From Ilumatobacteraceae bacterium (GTDB taxonomy: Bacteria > Actinomycetota > Acidimicrobiia > Acidimicrobiales > Ilumatobacteraceae): a stretch of DNA of 64,000 nt. The notes beneath the pieces are model-generated. The model was not told where the DNA came from. It did not search any database and saw only the letters and a list, made by a program, of their open reading frames with translations. The stretch is taken from positions 124,001 through 188,000 of the forward strand of contig JALHOG010000002.1 in NCBI GenBank assembly GCA_022843125.1, given 5' to 3'. The position numbers and the translations under genes were made by a program. Below are positions 34,766 through 43,386 of this stretch, piece by piece. Every line of letters starts with the position of its first letter. Position 1 is the stretch's first letter.

Positions 34766-35054
34766 CCGCTCAGGTCCTCTCGGTTTGTCAGATGCTGTCG
34801 ACCTGGACGTCTCGGAGGTGCGCCTGCTCCGGTGCGAGAACACCCGAGCGTGAGTAACGATACGGAACCGGCCCCTCCACGATTCAGTCAAATCATTGTA
34901 GCAGTTGGCTTCGTGTGTCGCCAGTCGAGAACCGGCGCATGCGGCACGTTCGGCCACAGTCGGCCACAGTCTCCGAACGTCGCTCGTCCGTGCCTACGAT
35001 CCGCCGGACGAATCGCTCCGTTCGACACCCTGTGGTCGGAGCGGGGAGGGGACG
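34766..35054. other. Divergent intergenic region without a gene
   Basis: These 289 bases separate the DUF35 and crotonase genes. No convincing coding sequence is seen. Minus-strand TTGACT at 34887-34892 and TACAAT at 34897-34902, and plus-strand TACGAT near 34994, are possible promoter parts. The string TCAGTCAAA followed two bases later by ATTG here recurs at the promoter near 42025-42040. Confidence 0.5.
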
Positions 35055-35924
35055 ATGACGTACGAGACGATCCGCTACGAGCTGGCCGACCGGGTGCTGA
35101 CCATCACGCTGCACCGGCCGGAACAGCGCAACACCGTGACCTACCAGATGCTCGACGAGCTCCTCGACGCGTTCGCCCGGGCCGACGTCGACGACACCGT
35201 GCGCGCCATCGTCGTCACCGGTACCGGGGAGTTCTTCTCGGCCGGTACCGATCTGAGCGCTGCGAGTGGCGGGTATGCCGCCGACGCGGTTGGCTTCAAG
35301 CCGCTCCGTGGGGGCATTCGCGACGTCGGCGGTGAGCTGGCACTGCGGATGTTCGCGTCGAACAAGGCGATCATCGGTGCGGTCAACGGCACTGCGATCG
35401 GGATCGGCGTCACGATGATCCTGCCGATGGACATCCGCATCGCAGCCGACTCGGCGCGGTTCGGCCTGCCGTTCGCTCGCCGCGGCATCGTCGCGGAGTC
35501 GTGCGCCACCTGGTTCCTCCCTCGGCTCGTCGGCATCGCCTGCGCCGTCGACTGGGGCATCACGGGGCGGGTCTTCCCCGCTGGGGAGGCGCTCGCGGCC
35601 GGGCTGGTGCGCGAGCTGGTGCCGGCCGACGCCGTGCTCGCGCGAGCCCACGAGGTCGCCGCCGAGATCGCAGCGACGACCTCGGCGGTGTCGGTGGCGT
35701 TGACCCGCAACCTCATGTGGCGCCAACTCGGATCACCGCACCCGATGTCGGCCAACCAGCTCGAGTCCAAGGCGTTGCTCGCGCTCGGCCTCAGCGCCGA
35801 TGTACGCGAGGGCGTCGCCTCGTTCAAGGAGCGCCGTGCACCAGACTTCACGATGACCACTGACGATCTCCCCGACTTCGTGCCGTGGTGGTCGGAGCCG
35901 ACCTTCGAGGGAGATCTGCCGTGA
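35055..35924 (+). CDS. Enoyl-CoA hydratase/isomerase (crotonase) family protein
   Basis: From ATG 35055 the product has 289 residues, with the strong ribosome site GGGGAGGGG. GTGEFFSAGTDLSAASGGYA and AVNGTAIGIGVTMILPMDIR are the oxyanion-hole parts. The Glu144 position reads GLPFARRG (Phe), while a Glu remains in GIVAESCATWF, close to Glu164. It may be an isomerase-like crotonase. Its stop overlaps the following phosphotransferase start (GTGA). Confidence 0.85.
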   Translation: MTYETIRYELADRVLTITLHRPEQRNTVTYQMLDELLDAFARADVDDTVRAIVVTGTGEFFSAGTDLSAASGGYAADAVGFKPLRGGIRDVGGELALRMFASNKAIIGAVNGTAIGIGVTMILPMDIRIAADSARFGLPFARRGIVAESCATWFLPRLVGIACAVDWGITGRVFPAGEALAAGLVRELVPADAVLARAHEVAAEIAATTSAVSVALTRNLMWRQLGSPHPMSANQLESKALLALGLSADVREGVASFKERRAPDFTMTTDDLPDFVPWWSEPTFEGDLP

Positions 35925-36997
35925 CCGTCGATGCACTCACTGGCGGCCGCAGCCTCGACGCAGCCCGGCTGAACTCGCTGCTCCGTGTTCGGTTCCCGGA
36001 CGTCGCGGTCGAGTCGGTGACCGTGCTCGACGCCACCGACGGCTCGGCGAGCCGGCTGCGTATCGCCCTGACCTACGCACCCGGACGAGACGAAGGCCTC
36101 CCGCCGACGATCTTCGTGAAGCGCAACCTCGAGCACTTCAGCTTCCCGTCGGAGATGTACTCGACCGAGGTGCGCATGTATCGCGACGTGCTGCCGCAGC
36201 TCCGCGTGGAGCAGCCGACCGTGTTCGCGATCGAGAGCGCCGGCGATGACGTCGAGTTCACGATCCTGATGGAGGATCTCTCCCGACGGCCCGGGGGGCG
36301 GCTCGGGATCGTGCTCGAACCGAACACCGTCGACGACGTCGGCGCCGTGCTCGACACCGTGGCCGGCCTGCACGCCCCCTGGTGGGGTGGCGATCGGCTC
36401 GACAGCGAGGCGCGTTGGCTCACACCGCCGCTGGTCAACCCACCGATGCAGTTCTGGCGTGAGATCGGCCCGAGGTTGACGCGTCGTCACCTGGAGCGTG
36501 GCCATCGGGCGCCGCTGGTCGACCGGTCGGTGTGGACCGACCACGCGCTCTGGAACGGGTTCGACCGCCTGCTGAGCGTCATGGACTCGGGCCCGCACAC
36601 CCTCCTGCACGGCGATGTGCACGCCGGCAACGTGTACTACGTCCACGGTGTCGACGGCACCGTCGGCGGGCTGCTCGACTGGCAGCTCTCGCTCCGGGGG
36701 TGCTGGGCGCTCGACGTCACCTATCTGCTCATCACGGCACTCGACCCGGATCAGCTCGCAGGCGCGGAACACGACCTGATCGACCGCTACCTGCAGCGGC
36801 TCGCCGGTGCTGGTGTGACCCCGCCCAGCCACGACGAGGCGTACCTCGCCTATCGCTGTCACGTGCTGTACGGGGTGCTCATGTGGCTCATCACGCCCGA
36901 CGGGGTGCACACCGACGAGGCACAACTCGGCTACCTGTCGCGCTGTCTCGCCGCTGCTGAACGGCTCGACACCCTCGCCGCCCTCGCAGTCGGATGA
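35921..36997 (+). CDS. Aminoglycoside phosphotransferase (APH) family kinase-like protein
   Basis: From GTG 35921 the product has 358 residues. The catalytic loop reads TLLHGDVHAGNVYYV (HGDxHxxN) and is followed by GGLLDWQLSLRGCWALD, the metal-binding segment. PPTIFVKRNLEHF probably carries the ATP-binding Lys. Such kinases next to acyl-CoA dehydrogenases and crotonases are thought to phosphorylate hydroxyacyl groups (as in ACAD10/11-type systems). Translationally coupled to the crotonase; a thioesterase follows 49 bases on. Confidence 0.83.
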   Translation: MTVDALTGGRSLDAARLNSLLRVRFPDVAVESVTVLDATDGSASRLRIALTYAPGRDEGLPPTIFVKRNLEHFSFPSEMYSTEVRMYRDVLPQLRVEQPTVFAIESAGDDVEFTILMEDLSRRPGGRLGIVLEPNTVDDVGAVLDTVAGLHAPWWGGDRLDSEARWLTPPLVNPPMQFWREIGPRLTRRHLERGHRAPLVDRSVWTDHALWNGFDRLLSVMDSGPHTLLHGDVHAGNVYYVHGVDGTVGGLLDWQLSLRGCWALDVTYLLITALDPDQLAGAEHDLIDRYLQRLAGAGVTPPSHDEAYLAYRCHVLYGVLMWLITPDGVHTDEAQLGYLSRCLAAAERLDTLAALAVG

Positions 36998-37046
36998 TCG
37001 GCGTACCCTGACCGACATCGACGAAGAACGACGACGAGACGACGCT

Positions 37047-37088
37047 GTGGCCCACTCGGTGGCCCGCTCGGTGGCCCACCCTGTGGCC
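37047..37088 (+). repeat. 12-base tandem repeat at a start codon
   Basis: GTGGCCCACTCG, GTGGCCCGCTCG and GTGGCCCACCCT follow one another (37047-37082), then GTGGCC (37083-37088). The repeat is in frame and gives four possible GTG starts; it encodes VAHSVARSVAHPVA. Confidence 0.7.
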
Positions 37089-37910
37089 GCGGAGTTCCGC
37101 AGCCTGGTGGGCGACGCCCAGCCGCACGCCCCGGTGTACAGCCACGGTGCGATGCGCAAGCGGGCGTTCGGCGCGGGCACGTGTGACGAGGTGCTCGATC
37201 TCGATCCCTGGCTGCGCGAGCGCGACGGCCGTCCGACGGTCGGCGGCATCGTCATGCTCGCCGACTCGGTGACCGGATGGGCGACGGCTGCGAGCCTTCC
37301 CGCTCATCTCGCCATGGTCACGGCGCAGATCCGCGTGGAACTGTTCGCGACGCCCGGCCCGGAGGTGGAGCGGATCGAGTCGCATGCGACATGCCTCCAC
37401 GTCGACGACGACGTCGGCTTCAGCCGGGCCGATCTCTCGGTCGACGGTGTGCCGATCGGCGTGGCCACGATGCGTTCGGCACACCTCCTGCGTGGCGCTC
37501 CACGCGACCTCGGGCCCGGCCCCTGGCCGATGCCCGACGGGCGCGTCGACGACGTGCTCGACACCACGGTGGTGACGGCGTCGGCCGAATCGGCAGTGGT
37601 CCACGCCCGCGCCCCGCTGGCGTTGGCGAACGGCACCGGGAACGTTCACGGCGGTGTGATCGCGATGATCGCCGAGCGCGCCATGGTGGCACTCGCCGCT
37701 CGCATCGAGGGCGGCGATCGTCTGCGGCTGCTCGACATCGACGTCGCCTTCCCGCGGCCGCTCGACGCCGACGACTCCGTCGTCGTCGCCACCGCCGAGG
37801 TCGCCACTGCCGGACGGCGCTTCCTGCAGATCGCCGCGAACGTCAGCAGGCCTGGCGCTCGTCCGTCGGTGGTCGTGCGCGCCACCTACGCAAGACAGCC
37901 CACGACCTGA
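37047..37910 (+). CDS. Tandem hotdog-fold (PaaI-like) thioesterase
   Basis: The product has 287 residues. PTVGGIVMLADSVTGWATAA and LANGTGNVHGGVIAMIAERA are the two hotdog helices; NVHGGVIAMIAERAM matches the PaaI active-site pattern, as in the thioesterase at 24894, which is a likely paralogue. The start is GTG 37047, but GTGs also occur at 37059, 37071 and 37083 in the same frame because of a tandem repeat. It ends 6 bases from the convergent acyl-CoA dehydrogenase. Confidence 0.75.
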   Translation: MAHSVARSVAHPVAAEFRSLVGDAQPHAPVYSHGAMRKRAFGAGTCDEVLDLDPWLRERDGRPTVGGIVMLADSVTGWATAASLPAHLAMVTAQIRVELFATPGPEVERIESHATCLHVDDDVGFSRADLSVDGVPIGVATMRSAHLLRGAPRDLGPGPWPMPDGRVDDVLDTTVVTASAESAVVHARAPLALANGTGNVHGGVIAMIAERAMVALAARIEGGDRLRLLDIDVAFPRPLDADDSVVVATAEVATAGRRFLQIAANVSRPGARPSVVVRATYARQPTT

Positions 37911-37916
37911 CCCCGA

Positions 37917-39155
37917 TCAGAAGAGGTCGCCGCCTGCGACGGCCGCGGTGGTGCCGCTGTGCTGATACGCCTTGGTGACGGCGCGACCGACGGTCCACCG
38001 GTGGACCTCGTCGGGGCCGTCGATGATCCGGTTGGCGCGGGCGTGGGCGTACCAGTTGACGAGCGGTAGATCGTGCGTGATGCCGAGCGCCCCGTGGATC
38101 TGGATCGCGGTGTCGATCACATCGCACAGCATGTTCGCGATGTAGGTCTTCGCGATCGAGTTCTCGATCCGGAGGTCCCTGCCCTGCTCCATCTTCCACG
38201 CGATGTGGAGCACCATGAGCCGGGTGATGTAGAGCTTCTCGGCGCAGTCGGCGAGCATCCAGTTGATGCCCTGACGGTCGGCGAGGGGTTTGCCGAACGT
38301 CTCGCGCGCGATCGCCTGTGCGGCTGCCAGGTCGAGTGCGGCCTGCGCCTTGGCGATGCTCCACATGCCGTGGCGCAACCGGCCGTAGCCGAGGCGGTGC
38401 TGCCCCATCGAGAAGCCGTTGCCGAGCCCGCCCACGATCGCGTCCTGCGAGACGGTGAGGTTCTCGATACGCACCTCCGCGTGCCCCATCATCGTCTCGC
38501 CCTCGAAGTTCGGCGCGAACTCCTCGCCCCAGACCGGGATGTCACGCACGATCCGGTAGCCGGGGTTCGGGAGATCGACCAGGAAGGTCGAGAACTGCTG
38601 GTGGCGCGGCGCCTCGGGGTTGGTCTTCGCCATCACGAGGGCGACGTCGGACACGCTCGCCCCTGACGAGAACCACTTCTCGCCGTTGAGGATCCAGCTG
38701 TCCCCGTCGCGGACGCCGGAGGTCTGCATGCCCGTGGCGTCGGCGCCGGCTGCGCGCTCGGTCATCGAGAAGCAGATCCGCAGGTCACCGTTGACGAGCG
38801 GTACGAGGTAGCGCTCCTTCTGCTGTTCGGTGCCGTACTCGGCGAGCGTGAGCATCGTCGCGTCCTGGGGCCCCATGCAGTTGAGGGCCCAGGCGCCGAG
38901 CATCGAGAACGAACGGCCGACCTCGACCTGCACGATCGCATTGCCGAGGTGGCTGAGGCCCATCCCGCCGTACTCCTTCGGGATGAACGGGCACCACAGG
39001 CCGGCGGCGCGCGCCTGCGCCTGCAGGTCGCGGACGATGTCCATGTAGGGCCTCGTGTTGATGTGCGCTTCGGCGGGCAGCACCACCTCGTCGATGAAGG
39101 CGGCGACCGTGGCCCGCAGCGCCGTGACGTCATCGGGGAGCTCGAAGTCGATCAT
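37917..39155 (-). CDS. Acyl-CoA dehydrogenase (ACAD10/11-like)
   Basis: From ATG 39155 the protein has 412 residues, with FSMTERAAGADATGMQTS (in place of the common SEPGAGSD), WILNGEKWFSSGASVSDV and a C-terminal IHGALGITHDLPLVNWYAHA. It diverges from an APH-type kinase gene 56 bases away; in ACAD10/11 the kinase and dehydrogenase are fused and degrade 4-hydroxy acids, so this pair is a good candidate for the same pathway. Twelve upstream bases contain a second start-like codon but ATG is preferred. Confidence 0.9.
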   Translation of the reverse strand: MIDFELPDDVTALRATVAAFIDEVVLPAEAHINTRPYMDIVRDLQAQARAAGLWCPFIPKEYGGMGLSHLGNAIVQVEVGRSFSMLGAWALNCMGPQDATMLTLAEYGTEQQKERYLVPLVNGDLRICFSMTERAAGADATGMQTSGVRDGDSWILNGEKWFSSGASVSDVALVMAKTNPEAPRHQQFSTFLVDLPNPGYRIVRDIPVWGEEFAPNFEGETMMGHAEVRIENLTVSQDAIVGGLGNGFSMGQHRLGYGRLRHGMWSIAKAQAALDLAAAQAIARETFGKPLADRQGINWMLADCAEKLYITRLMVLHIAWKMEQGRDLRIENSIAKTYIANMLCDVIDTAIQIHGALGITHDLPLVNWYAHARANRIIDGPDEVHRWTVGRAVTKAYQHSGTTAAVAGGDLF

Positions 39156-39173
39156 GTTGCTGACTCTGTCATT

Positions 39174-39192
39174 GTTGACAGTGACTGTCAAC
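39174..39192. promoter_or_regulatory. Perfect 19-base palindrome, candidate operator of ACAD/kinase/TetR locus
   Basis: GTTGACAGTGACTGTCAAC has perfect 9-base arms around a central G. It sits between divergent starts at 39155 and 39212. A second, looser TGAC/GTCA pair (TGACTCTGTCA) lies alongside at 39161-39171. The TetR gene at 40261, carried on the plus-strand transcript, is the natural candidate to bind it. Confidence 0.65.
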
Positions 39193-39211
39193 GTCGACCT
39201 ACACTGCGACG

Positions 39212-40264
39212 ATGGCACCGGCCGCTCCGCCCGACGATCGACAGTCCCATCTGGATGTCGACGCGCTCGACGCCTACATCGGCGATCGTCTCCCGAACGC
39301 CGGCCAGCGGCTGACGGCGACGCGCCTCGGCGCCGAGATGGGCGTCGCGAATGCGCTGTTCCTGGTCGAGCGAGGCGACGCCCGCTGGGTGCTGCGCCAG
39401 CCGCCGCTCGTGAAGAACCATCCGAGCGCGTCGAACACCGAACGGGAGTGGCGGATCCTGCAGGCGCTGGAGGGCACACCGGTCCCGCACCCGACGCCGC
39501 TCGTCTTCTGTGACGACCCGAACGTGCTGGGTCAACCGTTCATGATCATGTCGCTGATCGTCGGCTTCACGCCGGGCTTCGAGCTGCCCGAGCCGTTCCT
39601 CTCCGACCCGGCGCTGCGCTTCGATCTCGGGATGGCGTACGTCGACGGGTGCGCCGCCCTCGCCCAGGTCGACTGGCAGGCGCGCGGTCTCGAGGGGCTC
39701 GGCAAGCCCGACGGGTTCCTCGAGCGCCAGGTCGCCCGCTGGCTCGGCCAGCTCGACGGGTACCGCACCCGTGACCTGCCCGAGGTCGACTTCCTCACCA
39801 ACTGGCTCGAGACGAACCGACCCTCGATGAGCGCGCCCGGCATCCTCCACGGCGACTACAGCCCGTTCAACGTGATGGTCGCCCCCGCGCCGCCGTCGCG
39901 CCTTGCTGCGATCGTCGACTGGGACACCGGGACCATCGGCGATCCGCTGCTCGACATCGGGCACCTGCTCGCACGCTGGACCGAGCCCGGCGAAGACCCG
40001 GTGATCAGCCTCCAGGCCGGTGGCGTGGAGGGCTACCCGACACGCTCGGAGATGGCCGCCCGGTACGCCGAGGCGACCGGCCGCGACATCAGCGCGCTCG
40101 CCTACTACGAGGTGCTCGCACTGTTCAAGCTGGCCGTCATCCTCGAGGGGATGTACGCCCGTCAGCGAGCTGCCGGTGTCCCCGACGAGTCGAACACGAT
40201 GACCGACGCCGTGATCCGGCTGATGCGCGGCGCGGCCGACTTCGCTCGCGGAGATCGGGTGTGA
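39212..40264 (+). CDS. APH family phosphotransferase (ACAD10/11 kinase-domain-like)
   Basis: The product has 350 residues. The catalytic loop is ILHGDYSPFNVMVAP and the metal segment IVDWDTGTIGDPLLDIGHLL, both typical of the APH-like kinases found beside acyl-CoA dehydrogenases. WVLRQPPLVKNHPSASN carries the likely ATP-anchoring region. It would phosphorylate a hydroxyacyl-CoA to help dehydration. The stop overlaps the TetR start by four bases. Confidence 0.88.
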   Translation: MAPAAPPDDRQSHLDVDALDAYIGDRLPNAGQRLTATRLGAEMGVANALFLVERGDARWVLRQPPLVKNHPSASNTEREWRILQALEGTPVPHPTPLVFCDDPNVLGQPFMIMSLIVGFTPGFELPEPFLSDPALRFDLGMAYVDGCAALAQVDWQARGLEGLGKPDGFLERQVARWLGQLDGYRTRDLPEVDFLTNWLETNRPSMSAPGILHGDYSPFNVMVAPAPPSRLAAIVDWDTGTIGDPLLDIGHLLARWTEPGEDPVISLQAGGVEGYPTRSEMAARYAEATGRDISALAYYEVLALFKLAVILEGMYARQRAAGVPDESNTMTDAVIRLMRGAADFARGDRV

Positions 40265-40866
40265 CCGAGACCCACGTCGAACGCCGTCGGCGTTTGCTCC
40301 GTGATGACATCGGCCGGCTCGCGATCGATCTGTTCGCCGCCCGAGGGTTCGACGAGGTCACGGTCGACGACATCGCCGAGGCTGCCGGCATCTCGCAGCG
40401 GACGTTCTTCCGCTACTTCGCCTCGAAGGACGCGATCGTGCTCGACTTCGCCCGACGGGTCGACCGGCGCCTCGTCGACGCCTTCGATGCGCGGCCGTCC
40501 GGCGAGGGCGCGTTCACGGCACTCCGGAACGCGTTCAGGATCACGTCGCACGTCGAACCGGCCGACCGGGCGCGCGTGGTGCAGCTCGCCCGCATCCTGG
40601 GGCGCACACCGGAGTTGCAGGCGTTGGCACATGGTGAGTCGATGGTCGACACCACCGGCCTCGTGGGTCGCGCTGCCGCCCGAATGGGCGTGGCACCCAC
40701 CGACCGGCGGGCCCGGGTGCTCGTGGCCGCGGCATCGGCGGTGGCCGCGGTCGAGTTCCAGCGGTGGGCCGACGCCGGCGGTCGGGGCGATCCGAGCGAA
40801 GCGATCGCCGACGCGCTCGACGTGCTCGGCGAGGGCTTCCGGAACCTCGACCCTTCGCCCGGCTGA
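40261..40866 (+). CDS. TetR/AcrR family transcriptional regulator
   Basis: The product has 201 residues from GTG 40261, which overlaps the kinase stop (GTGA). The helix-turn-helix is AARGFDEVTVDDIAEAAGIS followed by QRTFFRYFASKDAIVLDFAR; helix 4 begins directly after. It probably controls the kinase and acyl-CoA dehydrogenase genes through the 19-base palindrome upstream, and may act at related TGAC/GTCA sites elsewhere in the window. The inducer is unknown but could be an acyl-CoA. Confidence 0.88.
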   Translation: MTETHVERRRRLLRDDIGRLAIDLFAARGFDEVTVDDIAEAAGISQRTFFRYFASKDAIVLDFARRVDRRLVDAFDARPSGEGAFTALRNAFRITSHVEPADRARVVQLARILGRTPELQALAHGESMVDTTGLVGRAAARMGVAPTDRRARVLVAAASAVAAVEFQRWADAGGRGDPSEAIADALDVLGEGFRNLDPSPG

Positions 40867-40870
40867 CGCT

Positions 40871-41998
40871 TCAGCGACCGACGAGGTCGTTCCCGAGGCA
40901 CGCGATGCTCACCCGCATGTTGTCGCCGTAGGTCGTGTAGTCGTAGCCCGACATCGGGTAGCCGTTGGTGAGAAAGGCGAACGAGGTGCCGGAGTCGGGA
41001 TCCATGAAGGCGAGCTGGCACGGTGCTCCACCGTTGCCGAACGTCCGCGGCGACCCGGTGCGCGGGGCAAATGCGTTGCCGTACTCACCGCGCACGACGC
41101 AGAACAGCGCCATACAGGTGACCTCGTCGCTCCCGCCGTAGAGCTTCTCGCCCCAGGCGGCCTCCTGGCTGTAGATCTGCGTGGCGCGGTCGACGATGCC
41201 GTCACGCCAGAGGTCGGTGTTGAGCAGCGCCTGGAACAGCATCGCCATGTCGGCGGCCGTCCCGGCGAGTGAGTGGCTCGGCTCACCCCCGGCGAGCACG
41301 TCGGGGTTCGCGAGATACCACGGACCCCACGGGTCGACCTGCTGGTCGTCGCTCGTGCGGTCGATGGCGACGGGGACGGCGAGCACCTCGTCGAACCGGT
41401 CGGCCGGGACCGGCAGCATCAACCCGAGGCCGAGCGGCTCGACGATCTCGGAGCGGAGGTAGTCGAAGAAGCTGAGCCCGGAGCGCCGCTCGACGAGCTC
41501 CGCGATCACCCAGGCGGCCGACGTGAGGTGGTACTGGAATCGGCTCCCGGGCTCCCAGTCGAGCCGCCACTTCGAGAACGCCGCGAGCCGCGTCGAACGA
41601 TCGAGCATCTTCGGATAGCCGAGCGGGGCGAACGGGAAGCCGCCGCGATGGGTCAGCACCTGCTCGACCGTGACCACCTCCTTGCCGTTGGTGGCGAACT
41701 CCGGCACGATGTCACCCACCCGCTCGTCGAGCGCGAGCAGCCCGTCGCCGAGCAGCTTCCAGACTGCGCTGGCGACCACGGTACGCCCGACCGACTGCAG
41801 GATGTACCGCGACGCATTGGTGGCGGCGCCGAACGTCTCGAACGCGACCAGACGGCCGTGACGGGCCACGGCGATCTGCGCCGATGGGAGGTAGCCGCAT
41901 TCGACCTCGTGCTGGACGCGGCGCCGGAACAACTCGAGCTTGACGGGGTCGACCCCCACCGTCTCGGGTGCGACCGGTTCGAGGTTCAACGTGCCCAT
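40871..41998 (-). CDS. Serine beta-lactamase-like family protein with altered motifs
   Basis: The 375-residue protein follows the class C beta-lactamase/esterase pattern: LQSVGRTVVASAVWKLLGDG, VLTHRGGFPFAPLGYP and a late TFGNGGAPCQLAFMDPDSG. The usual SxxK at the first motif reads SVGR, and the YxN motif appears as YHLTSAAW, so both differ from active enzymes of the family. It may be a weak esterase or a non-catalytic protein. A TTGACT-N16-TACAAC promoter lies 6 bases before the ATG. Confidence 0.78.
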   Translation of the reverse strand: MGTLNLEPVAPETVGVDPVKLELFRRRVQHEVECGYLPSAQIAVARHGRLVAFETFGAATNASRYILQSVGRTVVASAVWKLLGDGLLALDERVGDIVPEFATNGKEVVTVEQVLTHRGGFPFAPLGYPKMLDRSTRLAAFSKWRLDWEPGSRFQYHLTSAAWVIAELVERRSGLSFFDYLRSEIVEPLGLGLMLPVPADRFDEVLAVPVAIDRTSDDQQVDPWGPWYLANPDVLAGGEPSHSLAGTAADMAMLFQALLNTDLWRDGIVDRATQIYSQEAAWGEKLYGGSDEVTCMALFCVVRGEYGNAFAPRTGSPRTFGNGGAPCQLAFMDPDSGTSFAFLTNGYPMSGYDYTTYGDNMRVSIACLGNDLVGR

Positions 41999-42004
41999 CG
42001 TGTC

Positions 42005-42032
42005 GTTGTAGCAGAAGAGGTAGATCAGTCAA
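42005..42032 (-). promoter_or_regulatory. Predicted leaderless promoter of the serine hydrolase-like gene
   Basis: On the minus strand TTGACT (42027-42032) is 16 bases from TACAAC (42005-42010), and ATG 41998 begins 6 bases further on. This is the best consensus-like promoter in the window. Confidence 0.65.
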
Positions 42033-42054
42033 ACGATTGGGATGTCCGTTGGCG

Positions 42055-42441
42055 TCAGCCGCGCAGTGCTGCGGACTGCGCCGTATCGAGGTACTCGTCG
42101 ATGCGCGTGATCAGACCCTCGTCGTCGAGCGTGACGACGAGACACGAGTGCAGGCGCAGCGGGCCACCGGGTGCGGTGCCGGTGAGCACCGACTGCAGCA
42201 CGAACCCGGTCGACGTCGGCAGCACGGCGAGGTCGGTCCAGACGAGGTCGGGCACCGTGCGCCGCAACCACGCCGCCGTTCGCGCCGTCTGCTCCTGGGG
42301 TTGCTCGATCTCGTCGAAGTTGTGCCAGGTGACCGAACCGGGGGCATGGATCGCGGCGGCGGCCGCCGGATCGTCACCGCGGCTGGCGCTCCGGAACCGT
42401 TCAGCGGCGGCCAGCTTGTCGACGTCGGAGAGGGTGCTCAT
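42055..42441 (-). CDS. SnoaL-like/NTF2-fold protein
   Basis: From ATG 42441 the product has 128 residues: LAAAERFRSASRGDDPAAAA, TWHNFDEIEQPQEQTARTAA, and a C-terminal RLHSCLVVTLDDEGLITRID, the normal SnoaL/limonene-hydrolase-like pattern. The final RIDEYLD is highly typical of SnoaL-like enzymes. The substrate is unknown. It lies between the divergent serine hydrolase-like gene and the crotonase gene; the reading frame upstream of 42441 is not protein-like. Confidence 0.8.
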   Translation of the reverse strand: MSTLSDVDKLAAAERFRSASRGDDPAAAAAIHAPGSVTWHNFDEIEQPQEQTARTAAWLRRTVPDLVWTDLAVLPTSTGFVLQSVLTGTAPGGPLRLHSCLVVTLDDEGLITRIDEYLDTAQSAALRG

Positions 42442-42528
42442 GGTGTTCACCGTGACACACCGGCGGGGCCTGTCGCGAAGCCGGCGGGGGACATGGCTTC
42501 GAATGCGCCGCACCGCGTGCTGCATACT

Positions 42529-42542
42529 TGACGTATCTGTCA
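42529..42542. promoter_or_regulatory. TGAC-N6-GTCA quasi-palindrome upstream of crotonase
   Basis: TGACGTATCTGTCA lies 21 bases before ATG 42564. It matches 1221-1234 in both half-sites and the spacing. Confidence 0.5.
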
Positions 42543-42563
42543 GTTCCGGATCCTGGAGGCGCT

Positions 42564-43334
42564 ATGCCGTACACACCCACCGAGCACGTCCTCGTCGAGC
42601 AGGAGGGAGCGGTCGTCACGATCACGCTCAACAACCCTGAGATGCGGAACGCATTCCTCGACGACATGCACCACGCGATGCGTGAGATCTGGTGGGACCT
42701 GAGCGAGGACGACTCCGTTCGCGCCGTCATCCTCACAGGGGCCGGTCGCGCGTTCTCGGCCGGCGGTGACATCCCGTCGTTCATCAAGAGCTACGAGGAC
42801 AACGAATACCGGCGCAAGTCGCTCCGTGGTGCCCGCCGCCTCATGGAGGCACAGGCCGAGTTCCCCAAGCCGGTCGTGGCCGCTGTCAACGGCCCGGCCG
42901 TCGGCCTCGGGTGCAACCTCGCGCTGCTCAGCGACATCGTCTACATCGCAGAATCGGCGTTCCTCGCCGACACCCACGCCGCGATCGGCCTCGTGTGCGG
43001 TGACGGTGGCGCCGTGTTCTGGCCACTGTTCATGAGCATGCTCAAGTGCAAGGAGTACCTGCTCACGGGCGACCGGATCCCGGCCCAGAAGGCCGTCGAG
43101 CTCGGACTCGCGAACCACGCCGTGCCTGACGACCAACTGATGGTCGAAGCGCGCAAGATGGCCGAGCGGCTCGCCTCGCTCCCGCACCAGGCGATCCAGG
43201 AGACCAAGCGCGCGCTCAACCTGCACATCCAGGACTACATCCTGCGCGCGGCTCCCTTCGCGCTGATGGCCGAGTCCGAGTCGTTCACCACCGACGACAT
43301 CGTGAAGACGATCGAGAAGTTCACGGCCAAGTGA
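42564..43334 (+). CDS. Enoyl-CoA hydratase/isomerase (crotonase) family protein
   Basis: From ATG 42564 the product has 256 residues, supported by GGAGG just upstream. GAGRAFSAGGDIPSFIKSYE and AVNGPAVGLGCNLALLSDIV form the oxyanion hole. The Glu144 position reads FLADTHAAIG, and the Glu164 position GDGGAVFWP has Asp. This DTHAAIGL pattern marks a distinct crotonase group common in actinobacteria; activity may be hydration or hydrolysis. An SDR gene follows 52 bases on. Confidence 0.87.
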   Translation: MPYTPTEHVLVEQEGAVVTITLNNPEMRNAFLDDMHHAMREIWWDLSEDDSVRAVILTGAGRAFSAGGDIPSFIKSYEDNEYRRKSLRGARRLMEAQAEFPKPVVAAVNGPAVGLGCNLALLSDIVYIAESAFLADTHAAIGLVCGDGGAVFWPLFMSMLKCKEYLLTGDRIPAQKAVELGLANHAVPDDQLMVEARKMAERLASLPHQAIQETKRALNLHIQDYILRAAPFALMAESESFTTDDIVKTIEKFTAK

Positions 43335-43386
43335 CCCGCCCGCAGGTGTGAGCCTGCGGGACCGAGCGAGAACACGAGGAGCATCC

